The position numbers and the translations under genes were made by a program. A DNA stretch of 64,000 nucleotides from Desulfobacterales bacterium (GTDB lineage Bacteria > Desulfobacterota > Desulfobacteria > Desulfobacterales > Desulfosalsimonadaceae): NCBI GenBank assembly GCA_034520365.1, contig JAXHNP010000003.1, positions 248,001-312,000 on the forward strand, read 5' to 3'. The notes under the pieces are model-generated. The model saw only the letters and a program-made list of their open reading frames with translations, was not told the origin of the DNA and searched no databases. Below, piece by piece: positions 27,180-38,107 of this stretch (position 1 is its first letter; each line of letters begins with the position of its first letter).

Positions 27180-27593
27180 CTAGGCAGAGGCTTTTTTCTT
27201 TTTCTCCTCGCCTTTCTGATTTTTGCCGGATGCGGCCGGCACACCGGTCAATTCAATTATGGAAAGCGAGGCGGCATCGCCTTTTCGGGGCCCCAGCTTG
27301 GTGATCCGGGTATAGCCGCCGGACCGATCGGAAAACCGCTCCGGGGCCTCGCTGAAAAGCTGGTGGACCACTGCTTTTTCCCGGATGATAGACATCGCCT
27401 GGCGGCGGGAATGCAGATCCCCCTGCTTGGCCAGGGAGACGATATGATCTGCCCAGCGCTTCATTTCCTTGGCCTTGACATCCGTGGTTTTGATTTTTCC
27501 GTATTTAAACAGTGAGGTCACCATATTGCGAAACATGGCCTTTCGGTGACTGGCTGTTCGGTTTAATTTCAGTCCGCTCTTTCGATGTCGCAT
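27180..27593 (-). CDS. rplQ: ribosomal protein L17
   Basis: 137 residues beginning MRHRKSGLKLNRTASHRKAM, the invariant L17 start. The core is the usual ~115 residues and the last ~20 form a Lys/Ala tail. L17 lies near the peptide-exit tunnel of the 50S subunit. Last gene of the alpha operon, 5 bases after rpoA. Confidence 0.98.
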   Translation of the reverse strand: MRHRKSGLKLNRTASHRKAMFRNMVTSLFKYGKIKTTDVKAKEMKRWADHIVSLAKQGDLHSRRQAMSIIREKAVVHQLFSEAPERFSDRSGGYTRITKLGPRKGDAASLSIIELTGVPAASGKNQKGEEKKKKASA

Positions 27594-27598
27594 ATGCT

Positions 27599-28621
27599 TT
27601 ATTCCTCTTGATCCTTATCCTCTTCAGGGGGTTCAAAGCCTTCCAGGTTCATGCCCAGGTAAAGGCCGAGTTCGCTTAACAGCTCCTTGATCTCATTTAG
27701 CGATTTCCGGCCGAAATTTTTGGTCTTCAGCATCTCGGACTCGGTCTTTTGGACCAGCTGATAAATTTTGGTAATATTGGCGTTGCGCAGACAGTTGGCG
27801 CTCCGAACGGAGAGCTCCAGCTCATCCACGTCCAGGTAGAGGTTTTCGTTAAATTGCGGGGTCTCATCCTCATCCTTAGCCCGTCTGATTTCCGGGACCG
27901 CATTTTCATCAAAATTGATAAAAACCGTCAGCTGCTCTTTTAAAATTTTGGCGGCATAGGCAATGGCGTCTTCCGGGACCACCGCGCCGTCGGTCCAGAC
28001 CTCCATGGTCAGCTTGTCATAGTCGGTCTGCTGGCCGACCCGGGCATTGCCGATGGTATAGCTGACCCGTTTGATGGGCGAGAACACCGCATCAATGGAG
28101 AGCGTCCCGATAGGGGCTTCCGGATCTTTATGGTTTTCCGCCAGAGAATAACCCTTTCCGGCCTTGACCGTCATGCCCATACTGAGCTTGCCGTCCTCGG
28201 ACAGGGTGGCAATGTGCTGATCGGGGTTCATGATAGTGACTCTCCCGTCCGGGCTCTTGATATCCCTGGCTTTGATCACGGTATTGCCGGCGGCATTAAC
28301 TTCAAGCGTCTTTTCTTCCGTATCATCCATCTTGACACGGATATTTTTTAAATTCAGTATGATCTCGGAGACATCCTCCAGAACCCCGGGAATGGTACTG
28401 AATTCATGCATCACATCTTCGATTTTGACGGAAGCGATCGCCGCTCCCCATATCGAGGAGAGAATAATCCGGCGCAAGGCGTTGCCGATGGTAATCCCAA
28501 ATCCACGTTCCAACGGCTCCCATACAAATTTGCCGTAGGTATCGGACTGGTCGTCGACCTGAACCTTCTCCGGTTTGATAATCTCCCGCCAGTTCATGTA
28601 CATGAGTTCGTTTAGTGACAT
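27599..28621 (-). CDS. rpoA: RNA polymerase alpha subunit
   Basis: 340 residues. The N-terminal dimerisation domain (about 1-235; [16 protein letters not shown]) and the C-terminal DNA-binding domain (about 255-325) are both present; [12 protein letters not shown] contains the arginine that contacts UP elements, matching the A-rich UP-like tracts upstream of the tRNA-tuf promoter. GGAG lies 8 bases before the ATG. A small GGGGC-ACC-GCCCC hairpin (28705-28717) lies in the 130-base gap after rpsD. Confidence 0.98.
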   Translation of the reverse strand: MSLNELMYMNWREIIKPEKVQVDDQSDTYGKFVWEPLERGFGITIGNALRRIILSSIWGAAIASVKIEDVMHEFSTIPGVLEDVSEIILNLKNIRVKMDDTEEKTLEVNAAGNTVIKARDIKSPDGRVTIMNPDQHIATLSEDGKLSMGMTVKAGKGYSLAENHKDPEAPIGTLSIDAVFSPIKRVSYTIGNARVGQQTDYDKLTMEVWTDGAVVPEDAIAYAAKILKEQLTVFINFDENAVPEIRRAKDEDETPQFNENLYLDVDELELSVRSANCLRNANITKIYQLVQKTESEMLKTKNFGRKSLNEIKELLSELGLYLGMNLEGFEPPEEDKDQEE

Positions 28622-28751
28622 TTTAAATCTCCAGAAATTTCTTTATGATGCCCGGCTATGCGGCGCTGGTGTCAAGCCAACATGCTGATACGCGGATAAC
28701 GCGAGGGGCACCGCCCCCCACACAACCTACCGCGGTCGGCGACCCTAATCA

Positions 28752-29381
28752 TTATTTGGAGTAAAGCTCGACGATCAGATTTTCCTGGATCGGCATGGTG
28801 ATATCTTCACGCGTGGGCAAGGCACGAATCGTCCCCTTCTTATTCTCTGAATCGAGTTCCAGCCAGGGGGGCGCCGTCCGCCTGACCACCGCATCAAGCG
28901 CATCAATGATCATCTGGACATTTTGACTTTTCTCACGAACCTCAATCACATCCCCGACTTTGACCTGATAGGAGGGGATATTGACCTTCCGGCCGTTTAC
29001 CAAAAAATGGTTGTGGCGAAGCAGCTGCCGGGCCTGGGGGCGGGAGTTGGCCAGACCAAGACGATAGACCACGTTATCAAGCCGCATCTCAAGCATCAGC
29101 AGCAGATTGAAGCCGGTTACCCCTTTTTTCTGATCCGCCCGCTCAAACGCCAGCCTGAACTGCTTCTCGGAGAGGCCGTAGCTGCGTTTGACTTTCTGCT
29201 TTTCTCTTAGCTGAGTGCCGTAATCGGATATTTTGCCACCCCGCCGCTGGCCGTGCTGGCCCGGTGGATAGCTCCGGCGATCAAATGAGCACTTGTCCGA
29301 ATAGCAGCGATCGCCCTTCAAATAGAGTTTTAAATTTTCCCGCCGACATATGCGGCAGACTGAATCTCGATACCTTGACAA
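28752..29381 (-). CDS. rpsD: ribosomal protein S4
   Basis: 209 residues. Zinc-type N-terminus ([23 protein letters not shown]), then the S4 RNA-binding domain ([20 protein letters not shown]). It nucleates 30S assembly and in some bacteria represses its own operon. The start codon is TTG with GGGGAGG 5 bases upstream; no ATG fits. Confidence 0.97.
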   Translation of the reverse strand: MSRYRDSVCRICRRENLKLYLKGDRCYSDKCSFDRRSYPPGQHGQRRGGKISDYGTQLREKQKVKRSYGLSEKQFRLAFERADQKKGVTGFNLLLMLEMRLDNVVYRLGLANSRPQARQLLRHNHFLVNGRKVNIPSYQVKVGDVIEVREKSQNVQMIIDALDAVVRRTAPPWLELDSENKKGTIRALPTREDITMPIQENLIVELYSK

Positions 29382-29492
29382 CGTATCCTCCCCTTAAATA
29401 TCATCATGTCGTTCCGGGATGTTCCTTCGGACACGAACCGCCTAATTATAAATTCAAATAACCGCTTATCACGGCCCTGATGCATGGAGACG

Positions 29493-29885
29493 CTAAACCC
29501 GCCGGCGCTTTTTGGGTTTGCAACCATTATGCGGCACCGGAGTCACGTCTTTAATCATCACCACGGTAAATCCGACGCTCTGCAATGCTTTTAACGCGGA
29601 TTCCCGTCCCGGGCCGGGGCCTTTGACATAGACTTCCACCTTTTTCATGCCGTGCTCCCGGGCTTTTTTCGCGGCGTCTTCAGAGGCCAGCTGGGCGGCA
29701 AACGGGGTGCTTTTACGCGACCCCTTGAATCCGTTCATCCCGGCAGTGGACCAGGAAATCACATTTCCATTGGGATCGGTAATGGTTATGATGGTGTTGT
29801 TAAACGTGGATTGAATATGGACAACCCCGCTCTCAATATTTTTTTTAACCTTTTTCCTTGTACGCGCTTTTTTTACCTTCGCCAT
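29493..29885 (-). CDS. rpsK: ribosomal protein S11
   Basis: 130 residues, normal length. [20 protein letters not shown] and [17 protein letters not shown] are the family hallmarks. S11 sits on the 30S platform near the E-site mRNA. Located 24 bases after rpsM in the alpha operon. Confidence 0.98.
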   Translation of the reverse strand: MAKVKKARTRKKVKKNIESGVVHIQSTFNNTIITITDPNGNVISWSTAGMNGFKGSRKSTPFAAQLASEDAAKKAREHGMKKVEVYVKGPGPGRESALKALQSVGFTVVMIKDVTPVPHNGCKPKKRRRV

Positions 29886-29909
29886 GGTTTCGCCCTTGAT
29901 TCGCTAAAA

Positions 29910-30293
29910 TTATTTTTTCTTGGCGCCGCCCTTTTTCTTAACTGCGGATCGCTTCGGCCCTTTTCGGGTCCTGGCATTGGTGGAGGTCCGCTGTCCATGA
30001 ACCGGCAGAGACTTGCGGTGGCGCAGTCCCCGATAACACCCCAGATCCATGAGCCGTTTGATATTGATGGAGATCTCTGAACGGAGCTCCCCCTCGACCT
30101 TAAACTCATCATCAATGATCTTCCGTATATTATTAATATCCGAATCGGTTAAATCATCGGTCGAAATATTCTCATCAATATTCAGGCGAGATAAAATATC
30201 CCGCGACGTGGACTGACCTATGCCATAAATATAGGTTAATCCGATAAAGATGGATTTTCTTTTTGGTAAATCGACTCCCGCGATTCTTGCCAA
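29910..30293 (-). CDS. rpsM: ribosomal protein S13
   Basis: 127 residues beginning [26 protein letters not shown] by codon (TTG start read as methionine) and ending in a basic tail. S13 lies in the head of the 30S subunit and contacts P-site tRNA and the 50S subunit. The TTG start has AAAGGAGG 6 bases upstream. Confidence 0.97.
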   Translation of the reverse strand: MARIAGVDLPKRKSIFIGLTYIYGIGQSTSRDILSRLNIDENISTDDLTDSDINNIRKIIDDEFKVEGELRSEISINIKRLMDLGCYRGLRHRKSLPVHGQRTSTNARTRKGPKRSAVKKKGGAKKK

Positions 30294-30306
30294 AGCCTGC
30301 CTCCTT

Positions 30307-30420
30307 TTACCCCTGACGCTGTTTATGGCGTTTATTCGTGCAGATCACCCACACGATGCCTCTTCGCCTGATGACCTTGCAGTTGCGACATCTTTTTTTA
30401 ACCGATGCACTGACTCTCAT
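30307..30420 (-). CDS. rpmJ: ribosomal protein L36, zinc-binding form
   Basis: 37 residues: [20 protein letters not shown] then [17 protein letters not shown]. The Cys-Cys-Cys-His zinc set (C11, C14, C27, H32) is intact, so this is the zinc (C+) form. It lies between infA and rpsM as is usual. Confidence 0.96.
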   Translation of the reverse strand: MRVSASVKKRCRNCKVIRRRGIVWVICTNKRHKQRQG

Positions 30421-30454
30421 TGTCTGACCTCACAAAAAAGCAGCTAAAATTCTG

Positions 30455-30673
30455 TTATTTGGACCGATAGGTAATCCGCCCCCGGGTAAGATCATAAGGG
30501 GATAACTCCACGGTCACCGTATCGCCCGGCAGGATCTTGATAAAATGCATCCGCATCTTGCCGGAAATATGAGCGAGTATCTGGTGCTTGTTTTCCAGTT
30601 CGACCTTGAACATGGCGTTTGGCAAGGTCTCGATTACTGTACCCTGAACCTTTATCGGTTCCTCTTTCGCCAT
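30455..30673 (-). CDS. infA: translation initiation factor IF-1
   Basis: 72 residues, one OB-fold domain: [20 protein letters not shown], then [19 protein letters not shown] and [10 protein letters not shown] at the end. It occupies the 30S A site during initiation. It follows secY after a 96-base gap where many genomes have adk and map; neither is here. Confidence 0.98.
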   Translation of the reverse strand: MAKEEPIKVQGTVIETLPNAMFKVELENKHQILAHISGKMRMHFIKILPGDTVTVELSPYDLTRGRITYRSK

Positions 30674-30769
30674 CAGAAACGCTCCCTGTCCATATCCTTG
30701 GGTTTTTTAAGCGGCAAACCGATTCAACGATCTCTCCGGGCCCGCCGCTGAAATCATTGGGCTTCGAAA

Positions 30770-32089
30770 TTATTTCTTGCCCCTGCCGGTAGTTAAGAAG
30801 CCTTCATAGTTTCTGGTAATCAGATGCGATTCGATCTGATTCACCGTGTCCATGGCCACCCCCACGACAATCAGCAGGGCGGTTCCCCCAAAGTAGAAGG
30901 GGACATTGAATTTGGTCATTAGCACCGAAGGCAGCACGCAGACGGCGGATACATAGATGGCGCCGCCCAGGGTAATTCTTGTTAAGACCTTGTCAATATA
31001 GTCCGCAGTGCGCTTGCCCGGCCGGATGCCGGGGATATAGCCGCCGTATTTTTTCATATTTTCAGCCACATCAGCCGGGTTAAAGGTAATGGCCGTGTAA
31101 AAGTAGCAGAAAAAGACGATGAATCCGACAAAGATTAACTCATAAATCACCGAGCCGGGCTGCATGGCCGAGGCCACGCTCTGCATCATGGGCACATCCT
31201 GGAAAAAACTGGCCAGGGTGGCCGGAAACATAATCAGTGAAGAGGCGAAAATCGGGGGAATAACCCCGGATGTATTGATTTTAAGCGGCAGATGGGTACT
31301 CTGTCCGCCGTACATGCGACGGCCGACCACCCGCTTGGCATACTGAACCGGAATGCGCCGCTGCCCCTGTTCCATGAAATTGATAAACGCGATCACCCCC
31401 ACCATCAGAAGAATCAGGACAGCTACCGCAAACACGCCCATTTCGCCAGAGGACATCATGCGGAAAGTGTTGCCCATCGCCTGGGGCATCCGGGCCACAA
31501 TACCGGCAAAAATGATCAGCGAGATCCCGTTTCCGATGCCGCGCTCACTGATCTGCTCACCCAGCCACATGATAAATGCCGTACCTGCGGTCAGGGTAAT
31601 GGCGGTAAGCAGCCGAAACCCCCAGCCCGACTCGATAACCACCGGCATATCCCCCGGTGCAGCCATATTTTCAAGTCCGACACTGATTCCGAAGCCCTGA
31701 ACAAAGGCAAGCACCACCGTACCGTAACGGGTATATTTGGTAATCTGGCGCCGGCCCTGCTCGCCTTCTTTTTTCAGCTGCTCCAGATGCGGAATAACTA
31801 CCGTCAATAGCTGCAGGATAATCGATGCGCTGATATACGGCATAATGCCCAGGGCAAACACGGACATACGCTCCAATGCGCCGCCGGAAAACATATCAAA
31901 TATGCCGAATATGGTGTCCTGATGGCGGGCAAAAAACTCCGCCAAAGCATCCGCATTCACTCCCGGCGTCGGTATATGCACACCGATCCGGTATACCACC
32001 AGAAAGCCAAAGGTAATCAGAATGCGCCGCTTAAGCTCGGGAATCTTTAAGATATTGCCGACACCGGCCCCAGTTACTGGTGCTGCCAT
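30770..32089 (-). CDS. secY: protein translocase subunit SecY
   Basis: 439 residues with ten membrane helices. [30 protein letters not shown] (plug/TM2) and the cytoplasmic loop with RKRTADYI-like basic residues ([14 protein letters not shown]) are typical. It forms the Sec channel with SecE, encoded at 55.1 kb. It starts 2 bases after rplO in the spc operon. Confidence 0.98.
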   Translation of the reverse strand: MAAPVTGAGVGNILKIPELKRRILITFGFLVVYRIGVHIPTPGVNADALAEFFARHQDTIFGIFDMFSGGALERMSVFALGIMPYISASIILQLLTVVIPHLEQLKKEGEQGRRQITKYTRYGTVVLAFVQGFGISVGLENMAAPGDMPVVIESGWGFRLLTAITLTAGTAFIMWLGEQISERGIGNGISLIIFAGIVARMPQAMGNTFRMMSSGEMGVFAVAVLILLMVGVIAFINFMEQGQRRIPVQYAKRVVGRRMYGGQSTHLPLKINTSGVIPPIFASSLIMFPATLASFFQDVPMMQSVASAMQPGSVIYELIFVGFIVFFCYFYTAITFNPADVAENMKKYGGYIPGIRPGKRTADYIDKVLTRITLGGAIYVSAVCVLPSVLMTKFNVPFYFGGTALLIVVGVAMDTVNQIESHLITRNYEGFLTTGRGKK

Positions 32090-32091
32090 AA

Positions 32092-32532
32092 TTAGTTAAC
32101 CTCTACTTTGCCCCCGGCGGCTTCGATTTTTTCTCTGGCGCTTTTACTAGCTGAGCCGACGTGCAGCGTCAACGCCACATTCAAATTTCCCTGGCCCAAA
32201 ACCTTCACCTGCTTGGCCTTTCGGGAGATCAGCCCGGCCTCGGTCAGCAGGTTCTGATCCACCACAGAACCACTTTCAAAGCGATTCAGATCACGGACAT
32301 TGACCACTTCCACGGGTGTTTTAAAAATATTTTTAAACCCGCGCTTCGGCAGCCGGCGGTGCAGCGGCATCTGGCCGCCTTCAAACCCCGGGCGCGTCCC
32401 TCCGCCGGAACGGGCATTGTGCCCCTTGGTGCCCCGGCCGGCGGTCTTGCCCAGACCGGAACCCACGCCGCGGCCTTTTCGTTTCCGATTTTTCCTGGCC
32501 CCGTCGGCGGGCGACAAATCATGCAGTCTCAT
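32092..32532 (-). CDS. rplO: ribosomal protein L15
   Basis: 146 residues. [20 protein letters not shown], then the glycine/arginine-rich extension [14 protein letters not shown] that penetrates 23S rRNA, then the globular part. A late 50S assembly protein. Directly upstream of secY. Confidence 0.98.
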   Translation of the reverse strand: MRLHDLSPADGARKNRKRKGRGVGSGLGKTAGRGTKGHNARSGGGTRPGFEGGQMPLHRRLPKRGFKNIFKTPVEVVNVRDLNRFESGSVVDQNLLTEAGLISRKAKQVKVLGQGNLNVALTLHVGSASKSAREKIEAAGGKVEVN

Positions 32533-32533
32533 G

Positions 32534-32713
32534 CTATTCCTCCACCTTTACCATATGTGGTACTTTCTCGATCATTCCGCGGGTTGCCGGATTATCGGGC
32601 AGCTCAACGGTCCGGTTGAGTTTGCCGAATCCCATGCTTCGGAGGATTTTTCGGTGCTTCTCAGGGCGCCCGTTCATGCTCCTGATCATTGTAATTTTAA
32701 GCTTGCCTGCCAT
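32534..32713 (-). CDS. rpmD: ribosomal protein L30
   Basis: 59 residues: MAGKLKITMIRSMNGRPEKH, ...LRSMGFGKLNRTVELPDNPA..., ending HMVKVEE. The length and the beta-alpha-beta L30 pattern are standard. It lies between rpsE and rplO with gaps of 5 and 1 bases. Confidence 0.97.
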   Translation of the reverse strand: MAGKLKITMIRSMNGRPEKHRKILRSMGFGKLNRTVELPDNPATRGMIEKVPHMVKVEE

Positions 32714-32718
32714 CTGTA

Positions 32719-33213
32719 CTAAATCTCCTCGAGTTCTAAACCGCGCTTGGCAGCAACCGATTCCCGGCTCTGCAGGCTCTGCAATCCTTGCACCGCGGCC
32801 TTGACAACGTTATGCGGATTATTGGTCCCGATACACTTGGTCAGGATATTCTCAATGCCAACCGCCTCAAGCACCGCCCGCACGGCCCCGCCGGCAATAA
32901 CCCCGGTACCGCGGGCAGCCGGTTTTAACAGGACCCGGGCAGCACCGAATTTTCCGGTCACCTCATAGGGAATGGTCCCGTCGATAACCGGCACCTCAAC
33001 CATGTTCTTTTTGGCTTTTTCAACGCCTTTGCGGATTGCCTCCGGAACTTCATGCGCCTTGCCCAGCGCATATCCGACGCTGCCTTGACCGTCGCCAACC
33101 ACCACGATAGCACTAAAGCTGAAGCGGCGCCCGCCCTTGTGGACTTTTGCCACCCGGCTGATATGGACGACTTTATCAATATATAGATTCTCTTCCGTTT
33201 CCCTTTTGAGCAA
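32719..33213 (-). CDS. rpsE: ribosomal protein S5
   Basis: 164 residues. [21 protein letters not shown] is the double-stranded-RNA-binding start of S5, followed by the [21 protein letters not shown] and [18 protein letters not shown] blocks. S5 shapes decoding accuracy and mRNA entry. The start is TTG with GGAGG 7 bases upstream. Confidence 0.97.
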   Translation of the reverse strand: MLKRETEENLYIDKVVHISRVAKVHKGGRRFSFSAIVVVGDGQGSVGYALGKAHEVPEAIRKGVEKAKKNMVEVPVIDGTIPYEVTGKFGAARVLLKPAARGTGVIAGGAVRAVLEAVGIENILTKCIGTNNPHNVVKAAVQGLQSLQSRESVAAKRGLELEEI

Positions 33214-33234
33214 GCCAACGCCTCCTTTTTACAT

Positions 33235-33603
33235 TTAAAAATCAAGCCCTGCTTCGCGTGCACCTTCGGAGACCGCCTTAACCCGGCCGTGATACATGAA
33301 CCCGCTGCGGTCAAAGACCACTGCCTGAATTCCTTTCTCCGAGGCCCGCTCCCCGATTCGTTTGCCGATAAAATTCGCCGCCGCCACTTTGCTTTCAAAT
33401 TTCTGCCCGTCACGGATTTCCGGCTCCATGGTCGAGGCGGAGGCGAGGGTTATGCCCCGGGTGTCGTCAATGATCTGGGCATAGACGTGCCTGGTGCTTC
33501 GAAAAACGCACAGCCTCGGCCGCTCCGGGGTGCCGGTGAGCTTTTTGCGGATGCGTTTTTTCCGCTTGGCGCGCAGCGCTTTTCTAATATGTGGTGAACC
33601 CAT
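33235..33603 (-). CDS. rplR: ribosomal protein L18
   Basis: 122 residues: basic N-terminal tail ([18 protein letters not shown]), [18 protein letters not shown], and [23 protein letters not shown] at the end. L18 binds 5S rRNA with L5. In the usual place between rplF and rpsE. Confidence 0.98.
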   Translation of the reverse strand: MGSPHIRKALRAKRKKRIRKKLTGTPERPRLCVFRSTRHVYAQIIDDTRGITLASASTMEPEIRDGQKFESKVAAANFIGKRIGERASEKGIQAVVFDRSGFMYHGRVKAVSEGAREAGLDF

Positions 33604-33649
33604 AAGTATTTAATCCTTCATGCATCAAACGATTAATCAGTTCTATTAA

Positions 33650-34183
33650 CTACTTGGCGGTCTTGCCGGCCTTGCGCTGGATGGTTTCCTCCGCATACTT
33701 GACCCCCTTGCCCTTGTAAGGCTCCGGCGGCCTCAGCTGCCGGATCGAGGAGGCTGTATAGCCCAAAAGCTCCTTGTCAATCCCGGATAACCGAATCACA
33801 TTCTTCTCAATATTGGCGGATATGCCCTCAGGCAGCGAAAAATGAATCGGATGCGAATACCCGAGGTGAAAATCCAGCCCCTGGCCTTTTAACTCTGCGC
33901 GGTAGCCCACGCCGTTTACTTCCAGCACCCGTTCGAACCCCTGGCTGACACCGTGGACCATATTGGCAATCAAGGCCCGTGTCATGCCCCAAACAGCCTT
34001 GGCCCGCTGATCATTGCGGTGAACCCGAACCTTTAGTTCGGAATCGCTGATATCCAGGTCCGCATCCGGGTGCACGGTCATGGAAAGCGTCCCCTTCTCT
34101 CCCTGGACGCTTAACACCCGGTTATCATAAGTTATTTTCGTTTTTTCAGGTATTTGAATCGGTTTCTTACCCACTCGAGACAT
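33650..34183 (-). CDS. rplF: ribosomal protein L6
   Basis: 177 residues with the two repeated L6 folds; MSRVGKKPIQIPEK at the start and RPPEPYKGKGVKYAEETI near the end are invariant features. It lies near the factor-binding site of the 50S subunit. Spc operon. Confidence 0.98.
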   Translation of the reverse strand: MSRVGKKPIQIPEKTKITYDNRVLSVQGEKGTLSMTVHPDADLDISDSELKVRVHRNDQRAKAVWGMTRALIANMVHGVSQGFERVLEVNGVGYRAELKGQGLDFHLGYSHPIHFSLPEGISANIEKNVIRLSGIDKELLGYTASSIRQLRPPEPYKGKGVKYAEETIQRKAGKTAK

Positions 34184-34197
34184 GGTCTTCTCCTTGC

Positions 34198-34596
34198 CTA
34201 CCAGATATTACAAAGAACCTCGCCGCCGATCTTCTCGCTTCTGGCCTGCCGGTCTGTCATTACGCCCCTGGAAGTAGACAGAATAGAGATGCCGAGCCCC
34301 TTTAAAACCGGCTTGATTTCCTTGCTGTTCACATAGACCCGCCTGCTTGACTTACTCATCCGTTGAAGTCCGTAAATAACATGCTGATTGTTTTTGTCGT
34401 ACTTCAAATATACCCGGACAATGCCCTGCTTGTTATCCTTGATGAACTTATAGTTCCGGATAAACCCTTCGTCCTTTAACACCTTGGCCAGCGCCGTTTT
34501 TAAATTCGACCCCGGCATATCCACGCTGGGATGTTTGGCGCGGCCGCCGTTGCGGATCCGGGTAAGCATATCCGCGATAGGATCACTCATTGTCAT
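34198..34596 (-). CDS. rpsH: ribosomal protein S8
   Basis: 132 residues: DPIADMLTRIRNGGRAKH at the start and the conserved SILSTSRGVMTDRQARSEKIGGEVLC at the end. A central 30S assembly protein that in E. coli also represses the spc operon. GGAG lies 8 bases before the first ATG; an ATG two codons later is less likely. Confidence 0.98.
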   Translation of the reverse strand: MTMSDPIADMLTRIRNGGRAKHPSVDMPGSNLKTALAKVLKDEGFIRNYKFIKDNKQGIVRVYLKYDKNNQHVIYGLQRMSKSSRRVYVNSKEIKPVLKGLGISILSTSRGVMTDRQARSEKIGGEVLCNIW

Positions 34597-34651
34597 GAAT
34601 CTATCTCCGTCCTGTTGACCTTTTTATGACTTATACTGCGATTGCCTTAAA

Positions 34652-34837
34652 CTACCAGCTTGACTTTTGAACCCCCGGCAGCAGCCCCTCTGAAGCAAAC
34701 TTGCGAAAGCAGAGGCGACAAATCCCGAATTTTCTGATATAGCCTCGCGGACGCCCGCATATCGGGCACCGGTTATGTTTCCGGACTGAGAATTTGGGAT
34801 TTTTGGCCGCCTTCTCTCTGAGCGCTTTTCTTGCCAA
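34652..34837 (-). CDS. rpsN: ribosomal protein S14, short zinc-binding form
   Basis: 61 residues, the type Z length, with [21 protein letters not shown] holding the four zinc cysteines. S14 lies in the head of the 30S subunit. The start is TTG (read as MARKALREK) with AAGGAGG about 6 bases upstream. Confidence 0.97.
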   Translation of the reverse strand: MARKALREKAAKNPKFSVRKHNRCPICGRPRGYIRKFGICRLCFRKFASEGLLPGVQKSSW

Positions 34838-34855
34838 ACCTGCCTCCTTGGATGG

Positions 34856-35392
34856 TTAATTTCTAAATGGCATGCCCATTAACCTGAGCAGCTCTTTGCC
34901 TTCCTCATTGTTTTTGGCCGAGGTAACGATCGTGATGTTTAAACCCTTCAGGGTGTCGATTTTGTCGTAATCGATTTCCGGAAAGATGATCTGCTCCTTG
35001 ATGCCCAGGGTGTAGTTGCCCTGTCCGTCAAACGCCTTTCCGGAAATACCCCGAAAATCGCGTACCCGGGGCAGCGCAAAATTGACCAGCCTGTCAAAAA
35101 ATTCATACATCCGGCGGCGCCGCAGGGTGACCATGCATCCGATCGGCATCCCTTCCCGTACCTTAAAAGCGGCCACGGATTTTTTCGCCCGCGTAATCAC
35201 CGGGGCCTGGCCGGTGATCTCTTTGAGTTCCTGTCGGGCGGAATCCAAGACCTTGATATTCTGGATCGCTTCCCCAAGCCCCATGTTCAGAACGATCTTT
35301 TCAAGCTTCGGAACTTCAAACCGATTCTTATAGGCAAAGGTCTCCGTCAGCTTGGGAACGACCTCGTTATCGTAATATTCCTTTATTGACAT
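34856..35392 (-). CDS. rplE: ribosomal protein L5
   Basis: 178 residues from the ATG at 35392, which has GGAGG 8 bases upstream; six extra in-frame codons before it are unlikely to be used. [15 protein letters not shown] and [13 protein letters not shown] are typical. L5 binds 5S rRNA and contacts P-site tRNA. Confidence 0.97.
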   Translation of the reverse strand: MSIKEYYDNEVVPKLTETFAYKNRFEVPKLEKIVLNMGLGEAIQNIKVLDSARQELKEITGQAPVITRAKKSVAAFKVREGMPIGCMVTLRRRRMYEFFDRLVNFALPRVRDFRGISGKAFDGQGNYTLGIKEQIIFPEIDYDKIDTLKGLNITIVTSAKNNEEGKELLRLMGMPFRN

Positions 35393-35416
35393 CGCAAATT
35401 CCTCCGGCAATCGCTC

Positions 35417-35749
35417 TTACGACGCATCGATAATTTCATTGCATTTCCGACAGATCCGCACCCGCTTGCCATCTTCGAGCTGATGCATTTTTATCCGAAC
35501 CGGGGCCATGCACTTGTTGCATACCAGCATTACGTTGGACCAGTGGATTGCGGCTTCGCCTTCGATGATGCCGCCCTGCTTATTCTTATCACTCGGCCGG
35601 GTATGCCGCTTCACCGTATTGACATTTTCGACCAGGATACGGTTTTTATTGGGATGCACATCGATGACCTTGCCGATTTTTCCCTTGTCCTTGCCGGCCA
35701 CCACTTTGACCTTATCGTTTTTCTTGATCCTGCACTTATCCTTATTCAT
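35417..35749 (-). CDS. rplX: ribosomal protein L24, zinc-finger form
   Basis: 110 residues from ATG 35749, with GGAGAAG 6 bases upstream. The KOW motif ([19 protein letters not shown]) is followed by the zinc-type C-terminal half: [11 protein letters not shown] and [11 protein letters not shown]24 is an early 50S assembly protein. Confidence 0.97.
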   Translation of the reverse strand: MNKDKCRIKKNDKVKVVAGKDKGKIGKVIDVHPNKNRILVENVNTVKRHTRPSDKNKQGGIIEGEAAIHWSNVMLVCNKCMAPVRIKMHQLEDGKRVRICRKCNEIIDAS

Positions 35750-35767
35750 ATCGGACTTCTCCAACGC

Positions 35768-36136
35768 TTACAGCACCTCGGGTGCCAGCGAAATAATCTT
35801 CATGAACCGCTGCGCGCGGAGTTCCCTGGCAACGGGCCCGAAAATACGGGTTCCGATCGGCTCCCGCTGGGCATTGATTAATACCGCTGAATTCTCATCA
35901 AACCGGATAAACGAGCCATCCGGCCGTCGGATTTCCTTTTTGGTCCGCACAATAACAGCTTTGAGCACATCGCCCTTTTTGACCTTTGAGTTCGGCATGG
36001 CATGCTTGACCGATACCACAATGATATCGCCGATGCTCGCATAACGCCGCCTGGAACCGCCCAGCACCTTGATGCAGCTGACCTCCTTGGCGCCCGAATT
36101 ATCCGCAACAGACAACCTTGTCTCCGCCTGTATCAT
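35768..36136 (-). CDS. rplN: ribosomal protein L14
   Basis: 122 residues, standard length: [29 protein letters not shown] and the C-terminal [12 protein letters not shown]. It sits at the subunit interface. Spc operon, 19 bases after rpsQ. Confidence 0.98.
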   Translation of the reverse strand: MIQAETRLSVADNSGAKEVSCIKVLGGSRRRYASIGDIIVVSVKHAMPNSKVKKGDVLKAVIVRTKKEIRRPDGSFIRFDENSAVLINAQREPIGTRIFGPVARELRAQRFMKIISLAPEVL

Positions 36137-36155
36137 TTTTCAAATCCCCTGCTCA

Positions 36156-36419
36156 TCAGACCGCTTTTTCAATTATCTGGCTTACCCGCCATCGCTTGCG
36201 CCGGCTCAATGGCCGTGATTCGGTAATCAGTACCCGATCGCCCACGCCGCAGGTATTCTGCTCGTCATGGGCCGCATATTTCCCCCGTCTGCGCATATAC
36301 TTTTTAAAGACCGGATGAATTACATAGCGATCCACGCGGACCGTGACTGTTTTATCATTTTTATTGCTTAGAACCGTTCCGACCACCTGCCTGCGTCTGC
36401 CTCTTTCTTTTTCTGCCAT
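36156..36419 (-). CDS. rpsQ: ribosomal protein S17
   Basis: 87 residues, OB-fold: GTVLSNKNDKTVTVRVDRYV, then VHP-to-YAAHDEQNTCGVGDRVLITESRP-type loops. A primary 16S rRNA binder. Located between rpmC and rplN. Confidence 0.98.
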   Translation of the reverse strand: MAEKERGRRRQVVGTVLSNKNDKTVTVRVDRYVIHPVFKKYMRRRGKYAAHDEQNTCGVGDRVLITESRPLSRRKRWRVSQIIEKAV

Positions 36420-36432
36420 GACTCTATACCGT

Positions 36433-36630
36433 TTATCTGATGTTTAGTTCACGTTCCCGTTTAATCGTATTAAGCCGGGCAATATCGCATTTTACCTGCC
36501 GAAGTCGCCGCGGATTCTCCAGTTGGCCGGTTTCATGCTGGAACCGCAGATTAAAATAGGATTCAATGGTATCCTGAAGCCGTTTGTTCAGCTCATCACC
36601 GCTTAGCTCTCTGATATCCTGTACCTTCAT
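36433..36630 (-). CDS. rpmC: ribosomal protein L29
   Basis: 65 residues forming the two-helix L29 hairpin: IRELSGDELNKRLQDTIESY and LRQVKCDIARLNTIKRER. It sits at the tunnel exit next to L23. Its ATG overlaps the rplP stop by one base. Confidence 0.97.
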   Translation of the reverse strand: MKVQDIRELSGDELNKRLQDTIESYFNLRFQHETGQLENPRRLRQVKCDIARLNTIKRERELNIR

Positions 36631-37043
36631 TACATTTCGCTCCTTTCGACAAACTTGGTTTTGATCGGGAGCTTATGCGCCGCCAGCCGCAGCGCCTCAT
36701 AGGCCAGTTCTCGGGAAACGCCTTCCATCTCGTAGAGGATACGGCCGGGTTTAATAACTGCTACCCAGCCCTCCGGGGCGCCTTTGCCTTTTCCCATCCG
36801 CACCTCAGCCGGCTTCTTGGTAAAGGGTTTATCCGGAAAAATCCGAATCCACATTTTTCCGCCCCGCTTGACCCGACGGGTCATGGCAATACGGGCGGCT
36901 TCAATCTGCTTTGAGGAAATTGTGCCGCACTCAACGGCCTGAAGCCCAAAGTCCCCAAAATTAAGCCGTGACCCCTTATACGCCTTGCCTTTCATTCGGC
37001 CTTTTTGTTTTTTACGATATTTTACTCTTTTGGGGCTTAACAT
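36630..37043 (-). CDS. rplP: ribosomal protein L16
   Basis: 137 residues: [20 protein letters not shown], the [19 protein letters not shown] loop and [15 protein letters not shown] near the end. It helps position A-site tRNA. Part of the S10 operon. Confidence 0.98.
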   Translation of the reverse strand: MLSPKRVKYRKKQKGRMKGKAYKGSRLNFGDFGLQAVECGTISSKQIEAARIAMTRRVKRGGKMWIRIFPDKPFTKKPAEVRMGKGKGAPEGWVAVIKPGRILYEMEGVSRELAYEALRLAAHKLPIKTKFVERSEM

Positions 37044-37079
37044 TTATCCGATTCTCCTCGTATCCCTGGTTCTCGCGTA

Positions 37080-37733
37080 TTACTGGCCGTCTTTGGCCAT
37101 TTGCTCATCGCTTAATATCTCGCCCTTAAAGATATAGACCTTTACGCCAATGGTGCCGTAGGTAGTATTGGCATTGGTGAAACCGTAGTCAATATCCGCC
37201 CGAAGGGTATGCAAAGGGATCCGGCCCTCTTTGTACCATTCCACCCGGGCCATTTCCGCGCCACCGAGCCGGCCGGAGCAGATGATCTTGATTCCATGGG
37301 CCCCGAAGCGCATGGCTGAAGCGACCGCCCGTTTCATGGCCCGACGAAAGGCCACCCGGCGGACCAGCTGATTGGCGACGTTTTCGGCCACCAGCTGCGC
37401 ATCGATTTCCGGCTTGCGAACCTCCTGGATGTCCACCAGCACCTCATGGGAGACCATCTTTTCCAGCTCTTTTTTCAACGCTTCGATTTCTGCCCCTTTT
37501 TTTCCGATAATGATCCCGGGACGCGCAGCGTGGATCTTAAGCTTGACCCGCTTGGTGGAGCGCTCAATCTCGATCTTTGAAACACCGGCATGATACAGTT
37601 TCTTCTTCAAATAGGTTCTAAGCTTATAGTCCTCCAGAACATATTTGTGATAGTCTTTGCCGGCATACCAACGAGAACCCCAGGTGCGGACAATCCCCAA
37701 CCGCATGCTAATTGGATTGACTTTCTGACCCAA
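37080..37733 (-). CDS. rpsC: ribosomal protein S3
   Basis: 217 residues: [24 protein letters not shown] domain with [17 protein letters not shown], then the C-terminal half with [20 protein letters not shown]. It lines the mRNA entry. Start is TTG with AAAGGAGG 4 bases upstream. Confidence 0.97.
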   Translation of the reverse strand: MGQKVNPISMRLGIVRTWGSRWYAGKDYHKYVLEDYKLRTYLKKKLYHAGVSKIEIERSTKRVKLKIHAARPGIIIGKKGAEIEALKKELEKMVSHEVLVDIQEVRKPEIDAQLVAENVANQLVRRVAFRRAMKRAVASAMRFGAHGIKIICSGRLGGAEMARVEWYKEGRIPLHTLRADIDYGFTNANTTYGTIGVKVYIFKGEILSDEQMAKDGQ

Positions 37734-37745
37734 CTTTCCTCCTTT

Positions 37746-38078
37746 TTACCCTTCGGCAACGATTACGGTAATATGACTCGTTCGTTTCAGTATACGGGTT
37801 GCCCGCCCGCGTGCGCGCGGCCGAAACCGCTTCAGCATGGGGCCCTCATTGACGATGATATTTTTAATCATCAGCGAATCGATATCCATTTCCCCCTGCT
37901 GATCCGCATTGGCTACAGCCGAGCGTAAAACTTTCTCCACAACTCCAGACGCCTTTTGGGGCATGAATTTCAATTGGTTCAACCCCGCCTCCACCGGCTG
38001 GCCTTTTACGGCCCCGACGATGCTGCGAACCTTCTGCGGGGAAATACGCATATATTTGCCTGTTGCCCGTGCCTCCAT
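37746..38078 (-). CDS. rplV: ribosomal protein L22
   Basis: 110 residues: [20 protein letters not shown], the tunnel-lining loop [23 protein letters not shown] near the end. Its extended loop lines the nascent-peptide tunnel. S10 operon. Confidence 0.98.
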   Translation of the reverse strand: MEARATGKYMRISPQKVRSIVGAVKGQPVEAGLNQLKFMPQKASGVVEKVLRSAVANADQQGEMDIDSLMIKNIIVNEGPMLKRFRPRARGRATRILKRTSHITVIVAEG

Positions 38079-38107
38079 TTTAGGACATCCTAACCAAATC
38101 TATAAGG

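Noticed and set aside
28622-28751. Internal promoter before rpoA (TTGACA on the minus strand near 28670)
   Set aside because: No acceptable -10 at 16-18 bases; alternatives need spacers of 19-21 bases.
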